Positions 38,319 through 47,262 of a DNA stretch of 64,000 nucleotides are shown one piece after another. Each line of letters opens with the position of its first letter. Positions within the stretch are counted from its first letter, which is position 1. A program made the position numbers and the translations under genes. The stretch covers positions 88,560 through 152,559 of the forward strand of contig JASAON010001644.1 in assembly GCA_030849065.1 (NCBI GenBank), given 5' to 3'. The DNA comes from Jaenimonas drosophilae (Eukaryota; Euglenozoa; Kinetoplastea; Trypanosomatida; Trypanosomatidae). The notes under the pieces were generated by a model, which saw only the letters and a program-made list of their open reading frames with translations, did no database searches and had not been told where the DNA came from.

Positions 38319-40712
38319 CTACTTGTGCTTCTTTGCAGGTGATTTGGTTGATGCGCTTTTGGCAGGTGGATGAGGTTGGTTGGTGTTCATGGAAGCAAAG
38401 TCATCGAGTTCTTCCTGGGAAAACTCAATCGGGGTTTGGCCAAAAGTCATTTGCAGGGCATCAGTTGGGATAGACCCGCCTTCGTTCGTGATCCACTCCA
38501 TCAGCTCTGGATCGATTGCATCTAGGTTCTGTGCCATCTGCATCACACAGATCGTCGTTAGGTTGTCCTTGGTGTCTTCCACAAATTGGTGGGCGAGGTC
38601 ATGTTGGAAGGTGAGTGAAGGGTCGCTGGGGCTTGCTTCTTGGACCGCGGTACTCTCCGTCGGCGGCTCTGGTGTTGCACTGGCTGAGCCCGGTGCTCCA
38701 GGGGTCTCCACGGGGCCTCCAATCGGAAAGATGCGGTTCTGCCCTGCAACCAATCGGCAACGAATCTGGTAGCATTCTTCGCATACAAAGAACGAGGAAG
38801 ACTCAGTCATTTCACAGGTCTGGCAAATGTACGAGAAGCCCTCCTTCATCAACTTGCCACAGTTATCACATGAGTCATGGAGCTTTGCCACCATGTTTGC
38901 TGCATCCTCCGTCGCGCATGGAGCAAAGTCATGCATCGCCTTCTGGCACGGCTCGCAGGAGCAAATCATCTCGGCCGAGAAGCCCTGTGTAGGAAAAATC
39001 ATGCCATGATAAGGATAGTAGCCCTCAGGAAGGGGCTCACCAGACTTGGCCCCACACGGTGGCGGGGGGAGCAATGCACCGGTGTACTTGGGGGGAAGCT
39101 GACCCTGGTAGCACTTGGCGAAGTCATTCTCCAAGATCCATGGGTTCTCTTGCATGCAGTAGGAGCAAATGAAGCCAGTGAAGACGTCGTCATTCATGAG
39201 CTCAATCGCCACATCATTAGGAATCGGCATGTAGTGCATTTCATCGTCAACGTCCTCTGGCGGCACAGAGTCTGAGATCAAGCAGCGGCTGCGACATCCA
39301 CAGCTGAACGGCATGTCTGGATTAGGTCCCTCTTCAGTTGGCACAGTGATGATTTCCGTGATGTTGTGATCCTTGTGGCAGCGGAACCGACATGGAGCAC
39401 ACACCTGCACCTTACACGTATCGCAGTTGAAGGCCAACGTATCACCACTGACGACATCTCCGTAGCAAGGAAGCCGGCGGTATTGATCGGCCATCAGACG
39501 CGTCATGTGGGTGCTCCAGAAACACGTTGTGCAGAGCATGCAGACAATGCCGCTGTAGTCGGGATCATCCGACGGGTGATCGTCTTCACAGAAGCACCAC
39601 TTCGTGGATTTTCGTGGGTAACGATTCCTGCGGTTGGGAGGAATGACGGCGTTGGCTGGAGGCTTCTCAGTTTCCTTGTCCACAATGAAGCAACAGCGAG
39701 GGAACTCTGGTAAGGGAGGGATGTCACTCTCATCGTTGGCCGCCTTCTCCACCACTCCATCTGCTCCAGTATCCGTGGCAGCAGGGAAGGGCTCTGGCTC
39801 CACCACGTTATCGGCGCAGCGCTGCTGAACAGCCACCTCTGCCTGGCGTGCCTGCGAGGCGGAAACGATGGGCGATGAGATGGCGCGCTGCTCATTGGGT
39901 GGAGGATCCATCAGAGAGAAGGGGCTCGGCCCGGTGGACGCGCTGACGCGGAAGCCGCTCATGGGCGAGCCGCCGGTGCGCTTGGGCGTTAACGGGCTCG
40001 AGGAGCGGGAGCGGCGGCGTTTGGAACGTTTGGCAACATCCGCGGAGGAGATGGTTTGCACAACGGAGGGCTCCAACTCAAGCTTCGTGAGTGGGGGCGA
40101 CGCTGCAGCACCATTTGTGTTCGTGACCTTGGAGCATCGAATGGTGCAGCAGTCACAGCGCATGTAGGAGCGCACTCCCCACTCCTCCACCTCATGGTTT
40201 CCATGGCAGATGGACGCACATGCGAGACAAATGGAGTGGTCGGCTTCTGCACGGCCCGATTCAACGCAGGTCCGGCACAGATACGCCGTTTGCCGAACAT
40301 AGCCGCTTCCGTAGCTGCAGCGATACCACAATCCGTTGTGTTGGGTGGTGGTGGTAACAAGTCGGGAGACCTCGGAGGTAGCACGACTATCCACCTGTGG
40401 AACCTCAGCCCCGGAGCGGCCAATCATCATGGCACTAACCTTGATGTGCTGGGCAACACTTCCCTGGTGCTCCTCGACGCTCTTCCGAAGCGAGGGCGGA
40501 ACCATGGATTCCATCGTCACGTCATTCTTTGCTTCACGTCTATATTCCTTTACGACAGGCGCACTGAACATGAGTCGCTGCTTTTCGGTAGGCACGCCAG
40601 TCTTCGTCTGAAGCTCTGCCTTCAAATCTCCAATGGTTGACGATAGCATCATGGTGAGTGTGACAACCTCACGGCCGTACTTGACCTCAACATCCACCAT
40701 TGGGGAGCCCAT
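38319..40712 (-). CDS. Ubl-UBR-UBR7-like-ZZ zinc-finger protein
   Basis: Likely an N-degron or ubiquitin-pathway protein. Domains in order: a ubiquitin-like domain at about 6-95 (VDVEVKYGREVVTL, STIGDLKAELQTKTGVPTEKQ); a first UBR-type box at about 130-193 (CSYGSGY, LCRTCV, HSICLACASICHGNHEVEEW); a disordered basic Ser-rich linker; a second, UBR7-like region at about 372-477 (WCFCEDDH, CMLCTTCF, CDTCKVQVCAPCRFRCHKDH, CGCRSRC); a Cys pair segment (FICSYCMQENPWIL); and a ZZ-type finger at about 611-652 (HDSCDNCGK, YICQTCE, VCEECY). Length 797 aa. The start is the ATG at 40712, 60 bases after the AG at 40774-40773; the frame continues upstream only to a GTG. No RING or HECT domain is seen. Confidence 0.85.
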   Translation of the reverse strand: MGSPMVDVEVKYGREVVTLTMMLSSTIGDLKAELQTKTGVPTEKQRLMFSAPVVKEYRREAKNDVTMESMVPPSLRKSVEEHQGSVAQHIKVSAMMIGRSGAEVPQVDSRATSEVSRLVTTTTQHNGLWYRCSYGSGYVRQTAYLCRTCVESGRAEADHSICLACASICHGNHEVEEWGVRSYMRCDCCTIRCSKVTNTNGAAASPPLTKLELEPSVVQTISSADVAKRSKRRRSRSSSPLTPKRTGGSPMSGFRVSASTGPSPFSLMDPPPNEQRAISSPIVSASQARQAEVAVQQRCADNVVEPEPFPAATDTGADGVVEKAANDESDIPPLPEFPRCCFIVDKETEKPPANAVIPPNRRNRYPRKSTKWCFCEDDHPSDDPDYSGIVCMLCTTCFWSTHMTRLMADQYRRLPCYGDVVSGDTLAFNCDTCKVQVCAPCRFRCHKDHNITEIITVPTEEGPNPDMPFSCGCRSRCLISDSVPPEDVDDEMHYMPIPNDVAIELMNDDVFTGFICSYCMQENPWILENDFAKCYQGQLPPKYTGALLPPPPCGAKSGEPLPEGYYPYHGMIFPTQGFSAEMICSCEPCQKAMHDFAPCATEDAANMVAKLHDSCDNCGKLMKEGFSYICQTCEMTESSSFFVCEECYQIRCRLVAGQNRIFPIGGPVETPGAPGSASATPEPPTESTAVQEASPSDPSLTFQHDLAHQFVEDTKDNLTTICVMQMAQNLDAIDPELMEWITNEGGSIPTDALQMTFGQTPIEFSQEELDDFASMNTNQPHPPAKSASTKSPAKKHK

Positions 40713-41168
40713 CTGTGGAGTATAGTCTGCCACTTCACTTGAAATACGAAGAAAGGCAAGGCCAATGGCCACCTACAGTGCAAGTCACCCAAAGAGGGAG
40801 AAACTCTTATATATATATGTGTGTGTAAGAGAAAAGGGTGAAAAGAGCACGAGAGCATTGATGGCAGCCATCAGGCAATAGCTTGACGTAGTGTGACTCG
40901 GGGAGGGGGGAAGAGAACGGGTGTGATGTGGCATGTGAGCAAGTGCCACGTGTGTCAGGGAGGAACAAGACTGGCAAATTACGCAAGCAAGCGTTTTCGC
41001 GCAAGAACACACACACACACAGCTAGATGATTCTGGGTGAGAAGAGGACCCTTCACCAACGATATTGATGTCACACAGTCGCGTCCGTACGTGACCTTCG
41101 AGATCCATGAAAGTACCATGGACGAGAGGATGCATATTGGGAAGGGAAAGAATAAATGAATGAGGCAC
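40713..41168. other. intergenic region with AT/GT and AC microsatellites
   Basis: A TA repeat passing into GT (about 40808-40827) and an AC repeat (about 41008-41022) are present. No gene is seen. A purine-rich run (40830-40852) is a pyrimidine tract on the transcribed strand. Confidence 0.6.
40773..40802 (-). promoter_or_regulatory. putative spliced-leader acceptor of the UBR gene
   Basis: On the minus strand the tract TTTCTCCCTCTTTGGG is followed by the first AG in CTGTAG (40774-40773). It sits upstream of the ATG at 40712 and rules out the upstream GTG start. Confidence 0.65.
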
Positions 41169-41732
41169 CTACAGCTTTGAAGCTAGTCGTCGTGGCGTAC
41201 CTTCGGACTTCTCCACTGCACCATGCGCGTAGTGGACGGCTTCAGCCAAAACTGCCTCGGGTGGGTTTGTGACATCGATCACGATGCCATCCTCATCCGC
41301 TTGATCCAGAGGTTCGAGTGTGGCCAACTGCGAGGCCAGCAGGCTCGGTGGCATGAAGTGTCCGGAGCGTGACTTCATACGCTCCGAGATCAATGTGGCA
41401 TCCCCTGTAAGGAGGAGGAAGTGAACGCAGCCCTTGTCTCCCCCAGCACGAAGGCAATTGCGATAGGATCGCTTGAGCGCCGAGCATGCCAAGACCACCG
41501 ACTCCCCACGCGACCGGAGGTACCGAGAGATGACCTCATCGCGCAATTGCTGCAGCCACGGCGCTCGATCGGCATCGTCCAGAGGAATCTTTGCTGCCAT
41601 CTTCTTCACATTCGCCTCGCTATGGTAGCGGTCCCCCTCTTCAAATTGGCAGCCCAGCGCACGGGCGAGTGCAACCCCAATGGTGCTCTTCCCTACGCCG
41701 GAAGGTCCACAAACAATGAATGCGCACGGCAT
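41169..41732 (-). CDS. gntK: gluconokinase with glycosomal SKL signal
   Basis: GntK-type gluconokinase phosphorylates D-gluconate to 6-phosphogluconate, feeding the pentose phosphate pathway. The P-loop GPSGVGKS is at 9-16, followed by FEEGDRYHSEANVKKMAAKIPLDDADR, the family substrate motif, then WLQQLRD, VVLACSALKRSYR and SRSGHFMPPSLLASQLATLEP, all diagnostic. Length is 187 aa, slightly over the 170-180 of bacterial and animal enzymes because of a C-terminal extension ending SKL, a peroxisomal/glycosomal type 1 signal. The gluconolactonase-like protein at 12255-13628 has the same ending, suggesting one glycosomal route. Start ATG at 41732 sits directly before the P-loop strand. Confidence 0.95.
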   Translation of the reverse strand: MPCAFIVCGPSGVGKSTIGVALARALGCQFEEGDRYHSEANVKKMAAKIPLDDADRAPWLQQLRDEVISRYLRSRGESVVLACSALKRSYRNCLRAGGDKGCVHFLLLTGDATLISERMKSRSGHFMPPSLLASQLATLEPLDQADEDGIVIDVTNPPEAVLAEAVHYAHGAVEKSEGTPRRLASKL

Positions 41733-42010
41733 GTCGTCACGAGAAGAAGCAGCTGTTTCTGGTCTTGTGAACCCGAGTGGATCGTCGCAGCGATCGCGTC
41801 ACCTAATCCAGTTGTGCGATCGAGCAAACCACAGAATCATGAAAGGAGGAAGAAGGGAGGGAGATCCGGCATACGTTGCATCCTTAGCTGGGAAGTATCT
41901 TCACATCTTCTCACAGTGCACAAGACAGAGAAGATTCATGTGCAGATGTTTGGCGGATGCGGTAGCTGGACAAAAGTGGTCGAAGTGATTGAGTGAGTAA
42001 TAGAGATGGA

Positions 42011-43987
42011 TCATGAAGCGCCACGCTCTTCGCCAAAGAAAAAAGGTTCCAGGCATGGATGAAGTAGCATCGCCACGACTACATCGGGTGGCAAATAAAG
42101 TGGGAACTTCCCCTCAGAACGCGCCGCAGCAACAATTTGGCGGTCATCCTCCTCAGTAGCCCATGATCCAGTGTTCCTGTGCAGGAGGAGAGCATTCACA
42201 AAGGATGGGCATAAACGACGGGCTTCCATCTGGCGGATGCGTTGGTAGTCATCCCGCACTGCACGATGGGTACCCTGAAGAATAACAGCACCTGGGTAGG
42301 TCCTTAGTTCCACCGTAGGTGCAACAGTCACGTATTGCGACGGGCCAAGGTCGAAGATTTTTCCTCGTGTACCGCTAGCGAAGGTCGCCAAATCCATGAT
42401 TTCCCGAACAGTACGAGGACACACAGCGGACTTCATTGGAGTTTGTAGAAAGACAACCAGTCGTACAATATCCTCCTCGGGAGTCTCACCTGACATCTGA
42501 GGCAGGGATCGATAGAGTTGCGGCACGGGAGGCCATGGCAAGGGCTCCGGCTCAGGATAGGCAGCTGCCACTGCGGCAATGAAAAAGAGGAGTGACATCT
42601 GATCGTAGCCAACCAAGTGACCACTTCGAGGTACATCTCCAAGAAACCGAGGATTGAGCTCAATAAGCACAGGCTGCTGACGGCGTGTATCCATGCGTAC
42701 TTCGCAGTGTGCAGAGCCATTCCTCATACCAAGTACATCCAACACTTTAAGGGTATAGTCAACAACGCGACGCGCTTCATCCTCTGGCGGTAGTGCTGCC
42801 AAATTTGCAATGAACTCCTGACGATCGTAGAGAAAGAAGGACGAACCAGCTCCACGCTCTGGATGGTGTTGCTCATCAGGAAAGGCATGAGGGACCTTCC
42901 AGCTCCTCCACACGTCGGTGACCACATGTCTCCCTTCATAGCCAACGGTGTCCACCACATACTCTTGCCCAACAATGTACTCCTCCACGGTCATGTGATT
43001 TGCCGGGGAGAGAAGTGAAGTGTGGCTGTCACCAACTTGAAAGGAAGCCCGCAAGCTTTCAAGGTCGTGACATAGTGTGACGTACTCTGAGCCAGCCCCA
43101 GCAACAGGCTTCGTAACGACGGGGAAGTCCATGCCAGCCGCGGACAGTTTCTCCTCTGCTTCATCTGCGGAGTGTGCTACAATCTGGCGGATACTCGGGA
43201 GGCCATGTTTACGCAAAATGGACTGAACAGATCCCTTGTCTTGTCGGTGGGTAACTGAGGTAGCGGGGTCATTGCCAAACAGCACTCGTCGTCGCCTAAA
43301 TGGTGCAGGCCGCTCCAAGGAAAGTGGGGTACGGAGATCAGCGGAAGCCATCATTGCGGGAGAACTCAACCTCTCAATGAGCTCCACCGGCGCAGGATTG
43401 TCGTTCAGCTGAGCTGCCAACGCTTCAGCGCTCTGTCCGGAGATGCGAGCTGACGCGTAGTCCAGAAATGGTATGTAGCCATCGTTACAGGACAACAGAC
43501 CCAGCAAGTCACGCACCTCCTCCTGAACAATGGTATACTGGTACTCAAATTCATAACGACTAGCGCTCCGATAGATTCCGCTATCACAGTCAACACCCTT
43601 CATGAAAAACACGAAGTCACGCTGTTGAAGTTGCTGAAGACGGTGAATGACACTGGATCTGGATAGTCCTCCGCTGCTCGAGTCACCATCCTCAGCATCA
43701 GCGTCACGAAAGTACGGCCATGGGAAAGACGCCTCTGTGACGGGAAAAAAGCGCTCACGACACCCTTCCAAATACCGTAACTGGGGGTCGCTCAGCGGGA
43801 GTACAAGAATGCACGGATTCATCTGCTTTTTCACAATCTCCTGCTCTGCCTGGGATGGATCACTATAGCGACTCAATGATCGATCAACTCCTGTTGAGGA
43901 GGCCATGCCGTGCTGCAGGTTGCCATCTACTTTGAACGGTACCTCTCTTGACTGAAGAGCACGGCGATTATACAAGCTTTCCTTCAT
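42011..43987 (-). CDS. ATP-grasp ligase of unknown substrate (658 aa)
   Basis: The central region (about 250-470) is an ATP-grasp fold: DKGSVQSILRKHGLP begins it, VVTKPVAGAGSEYV (290-303) gives the ATP-binding Lys, MTVEEYIVGQEYVVDTVG (332-349) the adenine-side Glu, and HCEVRMD (427-433) with LIELNPRFLGD (441-451) the metal-binding residues. This family joins a carboxylate to an amine or thiol through an acyl-phosphate, as in amino-acid ligases or carbamoyl-phosphate synthase. Residues 55-200 look like a pre-ATP-grasp Rossmann-like part (PCILVLPLSDPQLRYLEG). The C-terminal 160 residues are less familiar. There is no targeting signal. The start is uncertain; MASSTGVD at residue 28 is an alternative. 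Confidence 0.85.
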   Translation of the reverse strand: MKESLYNRRALQSREVPFKVDGNLQHGMASSTGVDRSLSRYSDPSQAEQEIVKKQMNPCILVLPLSDPQLRYLEGCRERFFPVTEASFPWPYFRDADAEDGDSSSGGLSRSSVIHRLQQLQQRDFVFFMKGVDCDSGIYRSASRYEFEYQYTIVQEEVRDLLGLLSCNDGYIPFLDYASARISGQSAEALAAQLNDNPAPVELIERLSSPAMMASADLRTPLSLERPAPFRRRRVLFGNDPATSVTHRQDKGSVQSILRKHGLPSIRQIVAHSADEAEEKLSAAGMDFPVVTKPVAGAGSEYVTLCHDLESLRASFQVGDSHTSLLSPANHMTVEEYIVGQEYVVDTVGYEGRHVVTDVWRSWKVPHAFPDEQHHPERGAGSSFFLYDRQEFIANLAALPPEDEARRVVDYTLKVLDVLGMRNGSAHCEVRMDTRRQQPVLIELNPRFLGDVPRSGHLVGYDQMSLLFFIAAVAAAYPEPEPLPWPPVPQLYRSLPQMSGETPEEDIVRLVVFLQTPMKSAVCPRTVREIMDLATFASGTRGKIFDLGPSQYVTVAPTVELRTYPGAVILQGTHRAVRDDYQRIRQMEARRLCPSFVNALLLHRNTGSWATEEDDRQIVAAARSEGKFPLYLPPDVVVAMLLHPCLEPFFFGEERGAS

Positions 43988-44687
43988 TCAGGCGTCTACC
44001 ACAATGGGCGTGCCCTAGCTCATCTACACGCGAAGATTGAGAGAGAACCAAATAGAAGCAAAAAAAAAAAAGCAGGACGTATGACGAGCTACAGCTCGGA
44101 AAATAAGTCACCAATGGCGGACATGATCCTCAACGAGCAAGCGAAGTGAAGCAGGACACCCCTCTGCCACCAAGTGTGCATTAGTTAGGTATCATGGAAG
44201 AGCATGACGCTGCAGCACTGATGTATTGCTCAGTGCTGCAAAATAGGAGGGTGTGAATAGGGTATGTGACCCCCCAAGTGTTGAAAAGAGGGGATAGATG
44301 ACGGCCGGGGTGTCTGATTGCCATGGCAAAGTGGTAGGACCACAGGGGTGTCATAATTCACAGGAAGTACCCGGAGAGTGCCGATCAGCAGCACGATCCC
44401 TGTTGATCACTCATCTGCAAAGGGAAGGGAGAGGCGTCGCAGCACGAGCATCTTCATTCCTTCTGAGGGGGGAAATAGACGCCCGTGTAGTTGCCAACGC
44501 AGATGTGGATGGGCTATTTCCACCTCACCGAGTGACAGCGGTCCAGCACAAGAAGCAAGAGCACCGATGGTAATGTCCAAGGAAGCAAGTCGGTTGACAT
44601 CCTTGTTGCAGTTGGAAAGCTATGAAGGAAGTATGGACGCCGCACAAAGCGAACAGCGTGTGCAACAAGTTCAAGGTGATAGTTGGC
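43988..44687. other. intergenic region containing a perfect hairpin
   Basis: 700 bases without a supported gene, holding an A11-12 run (about 44060-44071, a T tract on the minus strand and a candidate for splicing of the ATP-grasp mRNA) and the inverted repeat at 44211-44240. Confidence 0.55.
44211..44240. repeat. perfect 11-bp inverted repeat (hairpin)
   Basis: TGCAGCACTGA (44211-44221) and TCAGTGCTGCA (44230-44240) are exact reverse complements around an 8-base loop. It lies between two genes and would be in the 3' UTR of the HMG-like gene or in the spacer before the ATP-grasp gene. Confidence 0.8.
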
Positions 44688-46517
44688 CTACACAATGAGA
44701 ACTTGCGGGCTTTCCCGGCTACCAGTCATCCGTGGTGTACTCATGTCGTGCTGCGTGAGATTGCGCGGCATCTCCCACATTGTCCTCTCATGCATGGAGG
44801 ATCCGTTTGGTTGAGAGCTGTTGAGAGTCGGCGAAGGTGCCAGCAACTGATCCTGAGCTATTTTTTTCTTCTCTGTCTGTCGGGGTGAGGATGCAGTATC
44901 CTGAGAGACTGGTTTAGTGCTTCGAAGTGTTCGACCCTCAAGAATCATTGGGACTGCGTTGTGGAGGCTGTCCTTATCCTCATACTCACGACGCGCATCT
45001 TCCGTCATTCCATACCACTTGACTCGCATCGCCGCCTCAAAGGGGCGGCTTCCGGTACCCGGCCCAGAGCTCCGGGCGAAGCCAAACTTGGCGCACATCT
45101 TCAGATAAAATCGTCGAAAGGCCAAGGATGTACTTCGTTTCGGCGTGATCGGGTAGTAAAAGGGAAAGTTCAGCGCTGCCGTTTGCATGTCCGTAAGCTG
45201 GGCATAGCGCCGAGAGATCTCGCTTTGCTCGAGCCCGTAGTCACGTTTGCAGTACCGGTGGAACAATTGTTGGCCACTCATGGTCGATCGGTCCATGCGT
45301 CGCCCAAAGCAGGTATAGGCGGCCTGCCCCTCAACAGGGATCGCCTTCCACGCAAGCCGCGCTGCGTGCGAGTGGATAGCTGGGAAAACGGCGCCTCGAG
45401 CCCTAACAATGTGTAAGGCTCGGAACTCAGAAAAGAAGACCCGCACAGGGGCCTGAATCGAGCGTATTTCTGGCAAAGACAGGAGTGCCAACTCTATGTG
45501 GGCTGCAAAATACAACCTCTGTTCCATAAATTTGAGGAGCTTGTCGGCATGGTTAACAGCATGCAGTATCAGGGCATGCTGTTCCGCTGGGCTCATGGAA
45601 CCTAGCGCAGCATATATCTGCGGAATGCCGTACTCCTCCAGTTCCTTCTTCCTTCGTACCGTTTGGATGCTCATGGAAGTAATGCCGCGTTGACGAATGG
45701 TGAAGAGGTCCTCCACCTTCAACTTGTCATGTTCCTCATTCCACTGTTCGAGGGAACGGACCTTCGTCAAATCACCAAAATGGGTCATAATAAAGGCGTG
45801 TCGGGCCTTTAAATTGGGCGGTGTGCCGTTCTTCTTTCCATGGTGAATCAGACGGCCAATCTCCACAAAGAGCCTGCACATGGAGAGTGAGTACCGGAGA
45901 CCTACCGAAATGTTCCCTGTGGTGGGATCCGTGCACCGCCTCCAGTCCGCCTCCGTGAGGCGAGGGAGCTCTGGGTGACTCTCCAAGGCCTTGGTGAGGA
46001 TGCCCTTGAGCTTATCTCTGTCCTCGCCACCAACCAGCTGGCACGTGACGCCGTAATGGATGCGCGCAAATAGGGTCGCACACAGGGATCGGTTGCCAAG
46101 GAATGGTTTTTTTGTGGAGCTTCTCGTCTTGGGGAAGAATATCAAGTCACGCAGCTTTGCATTGAAGTAGTGGATGCGAGTAGAGACGTCTTCCATGTGT
46201 TGCTGATGGTACATGTTTCGACGCGCCCAGGCTCGATCATCGCGGCGTCGTATTTCCTCGCGCCTCGGCCTCGTCTCTACTGGCACCAGACGCTGGCTGG
46301 TAAGGAAATTGAAGTTCTTCTTCGCTCTCCGCCCACGTGTCAAGCGGACATGAGGCGTTGGGTAAGTCGCAACACTGCGTGAAGACACAAAACACGCTGA
46401 TCGAGGGTAAACTCCCATTGGGGATAGATGCGACTGTCTACGAATAACGTGGTTGTTGTTCATGAAGGACACCCTTTCAGCCCAAGGCAACCACGAACGC
46501 GCACATAAGCTATTCAT
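44688..46517 (-). CDS. HMG-box-like protein with mitochondrial-type N-terminus (609 aa)
   Basis: The first 80 residues are rich in Arg, Ser and hydrophobics with almost no acidic residue, typical of a mitochondrial presequence (MNSLCARSWLPWAERV). The middle is helical. From about 355 three segments resemble HMG boxes: about 355-407 (QAPVRVFFSEFRALHIVRAR, then WKAIPVEGQAAY), about 415-457, a weaker copy, and about 460-520 (TSLAFRRFYLKMCAKF, then RVKWYGMTEDARREYEDKD). HMG boxes bend DNA, and kinetoplast-associated HMG proteins compact mitochondrial DNA. The C-terminus is disordered. The first ATG is at 46517; the frame extends three codons to a GTG. It is transcribed directly after an AT-hook protein. 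DNA binding is inferred. Confidence 0.75.
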   Translation of the reverse strand: MNSLCARSWLPWAERVSFMNNNHVIRRQSHLSPMGVYPRSACFVSSRSVATYPTPHVRLTRGRRAKKNFNFLTSQRLVPVETRPRREEIRRRDDRAWARRNMYHQQHMEDVSTRIHYFNAKLRDLIFFPKTRSSTKKPFLGNRSLCATLFARIHYGVTCQLVGGEDRDKLKGILTKALESHPELPRLTEADWRRCTDPTTGNISVGLRYSLSMCRLFVEIGRLIHHGKKNGTPPNLKARHAFIMTHFGDLTKVRSLEQWNEEHDKLKVEDLFTIRQRGITSMSIQTVRRKKELEEYGIPQIYAALGSMSPAEQHALILHAVNHADKLLKFMEQRLYFAAHIELALLSLPEIRSIQAPVRVFFSEFRALHIVRARGAVFPAIHSHAARLAWKAIPVEGQAAYTCFGRRMDRSTMSGQQLFHRYCKRDYGLEQSEISRRYAQLTDMQTAALNFPFYYPITPKRSTSLAFRRFYLKMCAKFGFARSSGPGTGSRPFEAAMRVKWYGMTEDARREYEDKDSLHNAVPMILEGRTLRSTKPVSQDTASSPRQTEKKKIAQDQLLAPSPTLNSSQPNGSSMHERTMWEMPRNLTQHDMSTPRMTGSRESPQVLIV

Positions 46518-46929
46518 CGCTGTCACGGCCCCCAGCCTCAGATCAACTCTCGTGGATATGTAGGTACACCTATTCCTCGGTGACCTGCTTGTGATGCCAC
46601 CCGCTCTCTCCTGATCTACGGTTCAGGAAGATTGGCGGGGTTCAATACTGCGTGATGTGTCAAAATTGCACCACCACGAAGTGAAGAACAGAGCTGATTT
46701 AGTTGTGGTCCAAATATCCCGAAAGGGAGGCGCCCACGTCCTCTATTGTGCAGAAGAAAGAAAAAGAAAAAAGCGAGCATTCGAATCACTCTACACCAGA
46801 ATAACATACAAGATCAGTAACAATTGTTGTTATTGGCACCAACAGCATTCCTAGTGAAGCAGTATCAACTTAGTCGCGACAATGCCATCTAGGCAGGCAC
46901 TTTTCACACGAAGCCCTGAAACGGCTAGG
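46518..46929. other. intergenic region
   Basis: No gene is seen. A purine-rich run (about 46751-46772) is a long pyrimidine tract on the transcribed strand and a good candidate splice signal for the HMG-like mRNA. Confidence 0.5.
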
Positions 46930-47262
46930 CTAGGCCACTTTAGGAGGTCGGCCACGACGCTTCTTGACCTGAACTGGCTGCTCCACGTCGTCATCAGCAG
47001 CAACATCCTCAAGTTCCAGCGTCTGTTGGGACATCTTGGGGGGTCGGCCACGACGCTTCTTGACCTGAGCTGGCTGCTCCACGTCGTCATCAACAGCAAC
47101 ATCCTCAAGTTCCAGCGTCTGTTGGGACACCTTGGGGGGTCGGCCACGACGCTTCTTGACCTGAGCTGGCTGCTCCACGTCGTCATCAACAGCAACATCC
47201 TCAAGTTCCAGCGTCTGTTGGGACACCTTGGGGGGTCGGCCACGACGCTTCTTGACCTGAAC
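46930..47262 (-). repeat. 96-bp tandem repeat encoding AT-hooks
   Basis: Three full units of 96 bp plus a fourth partial one. Neighbouring units differ at only a few bases, so the array has expanded or been homogenised recently. Confidence 0.92.
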
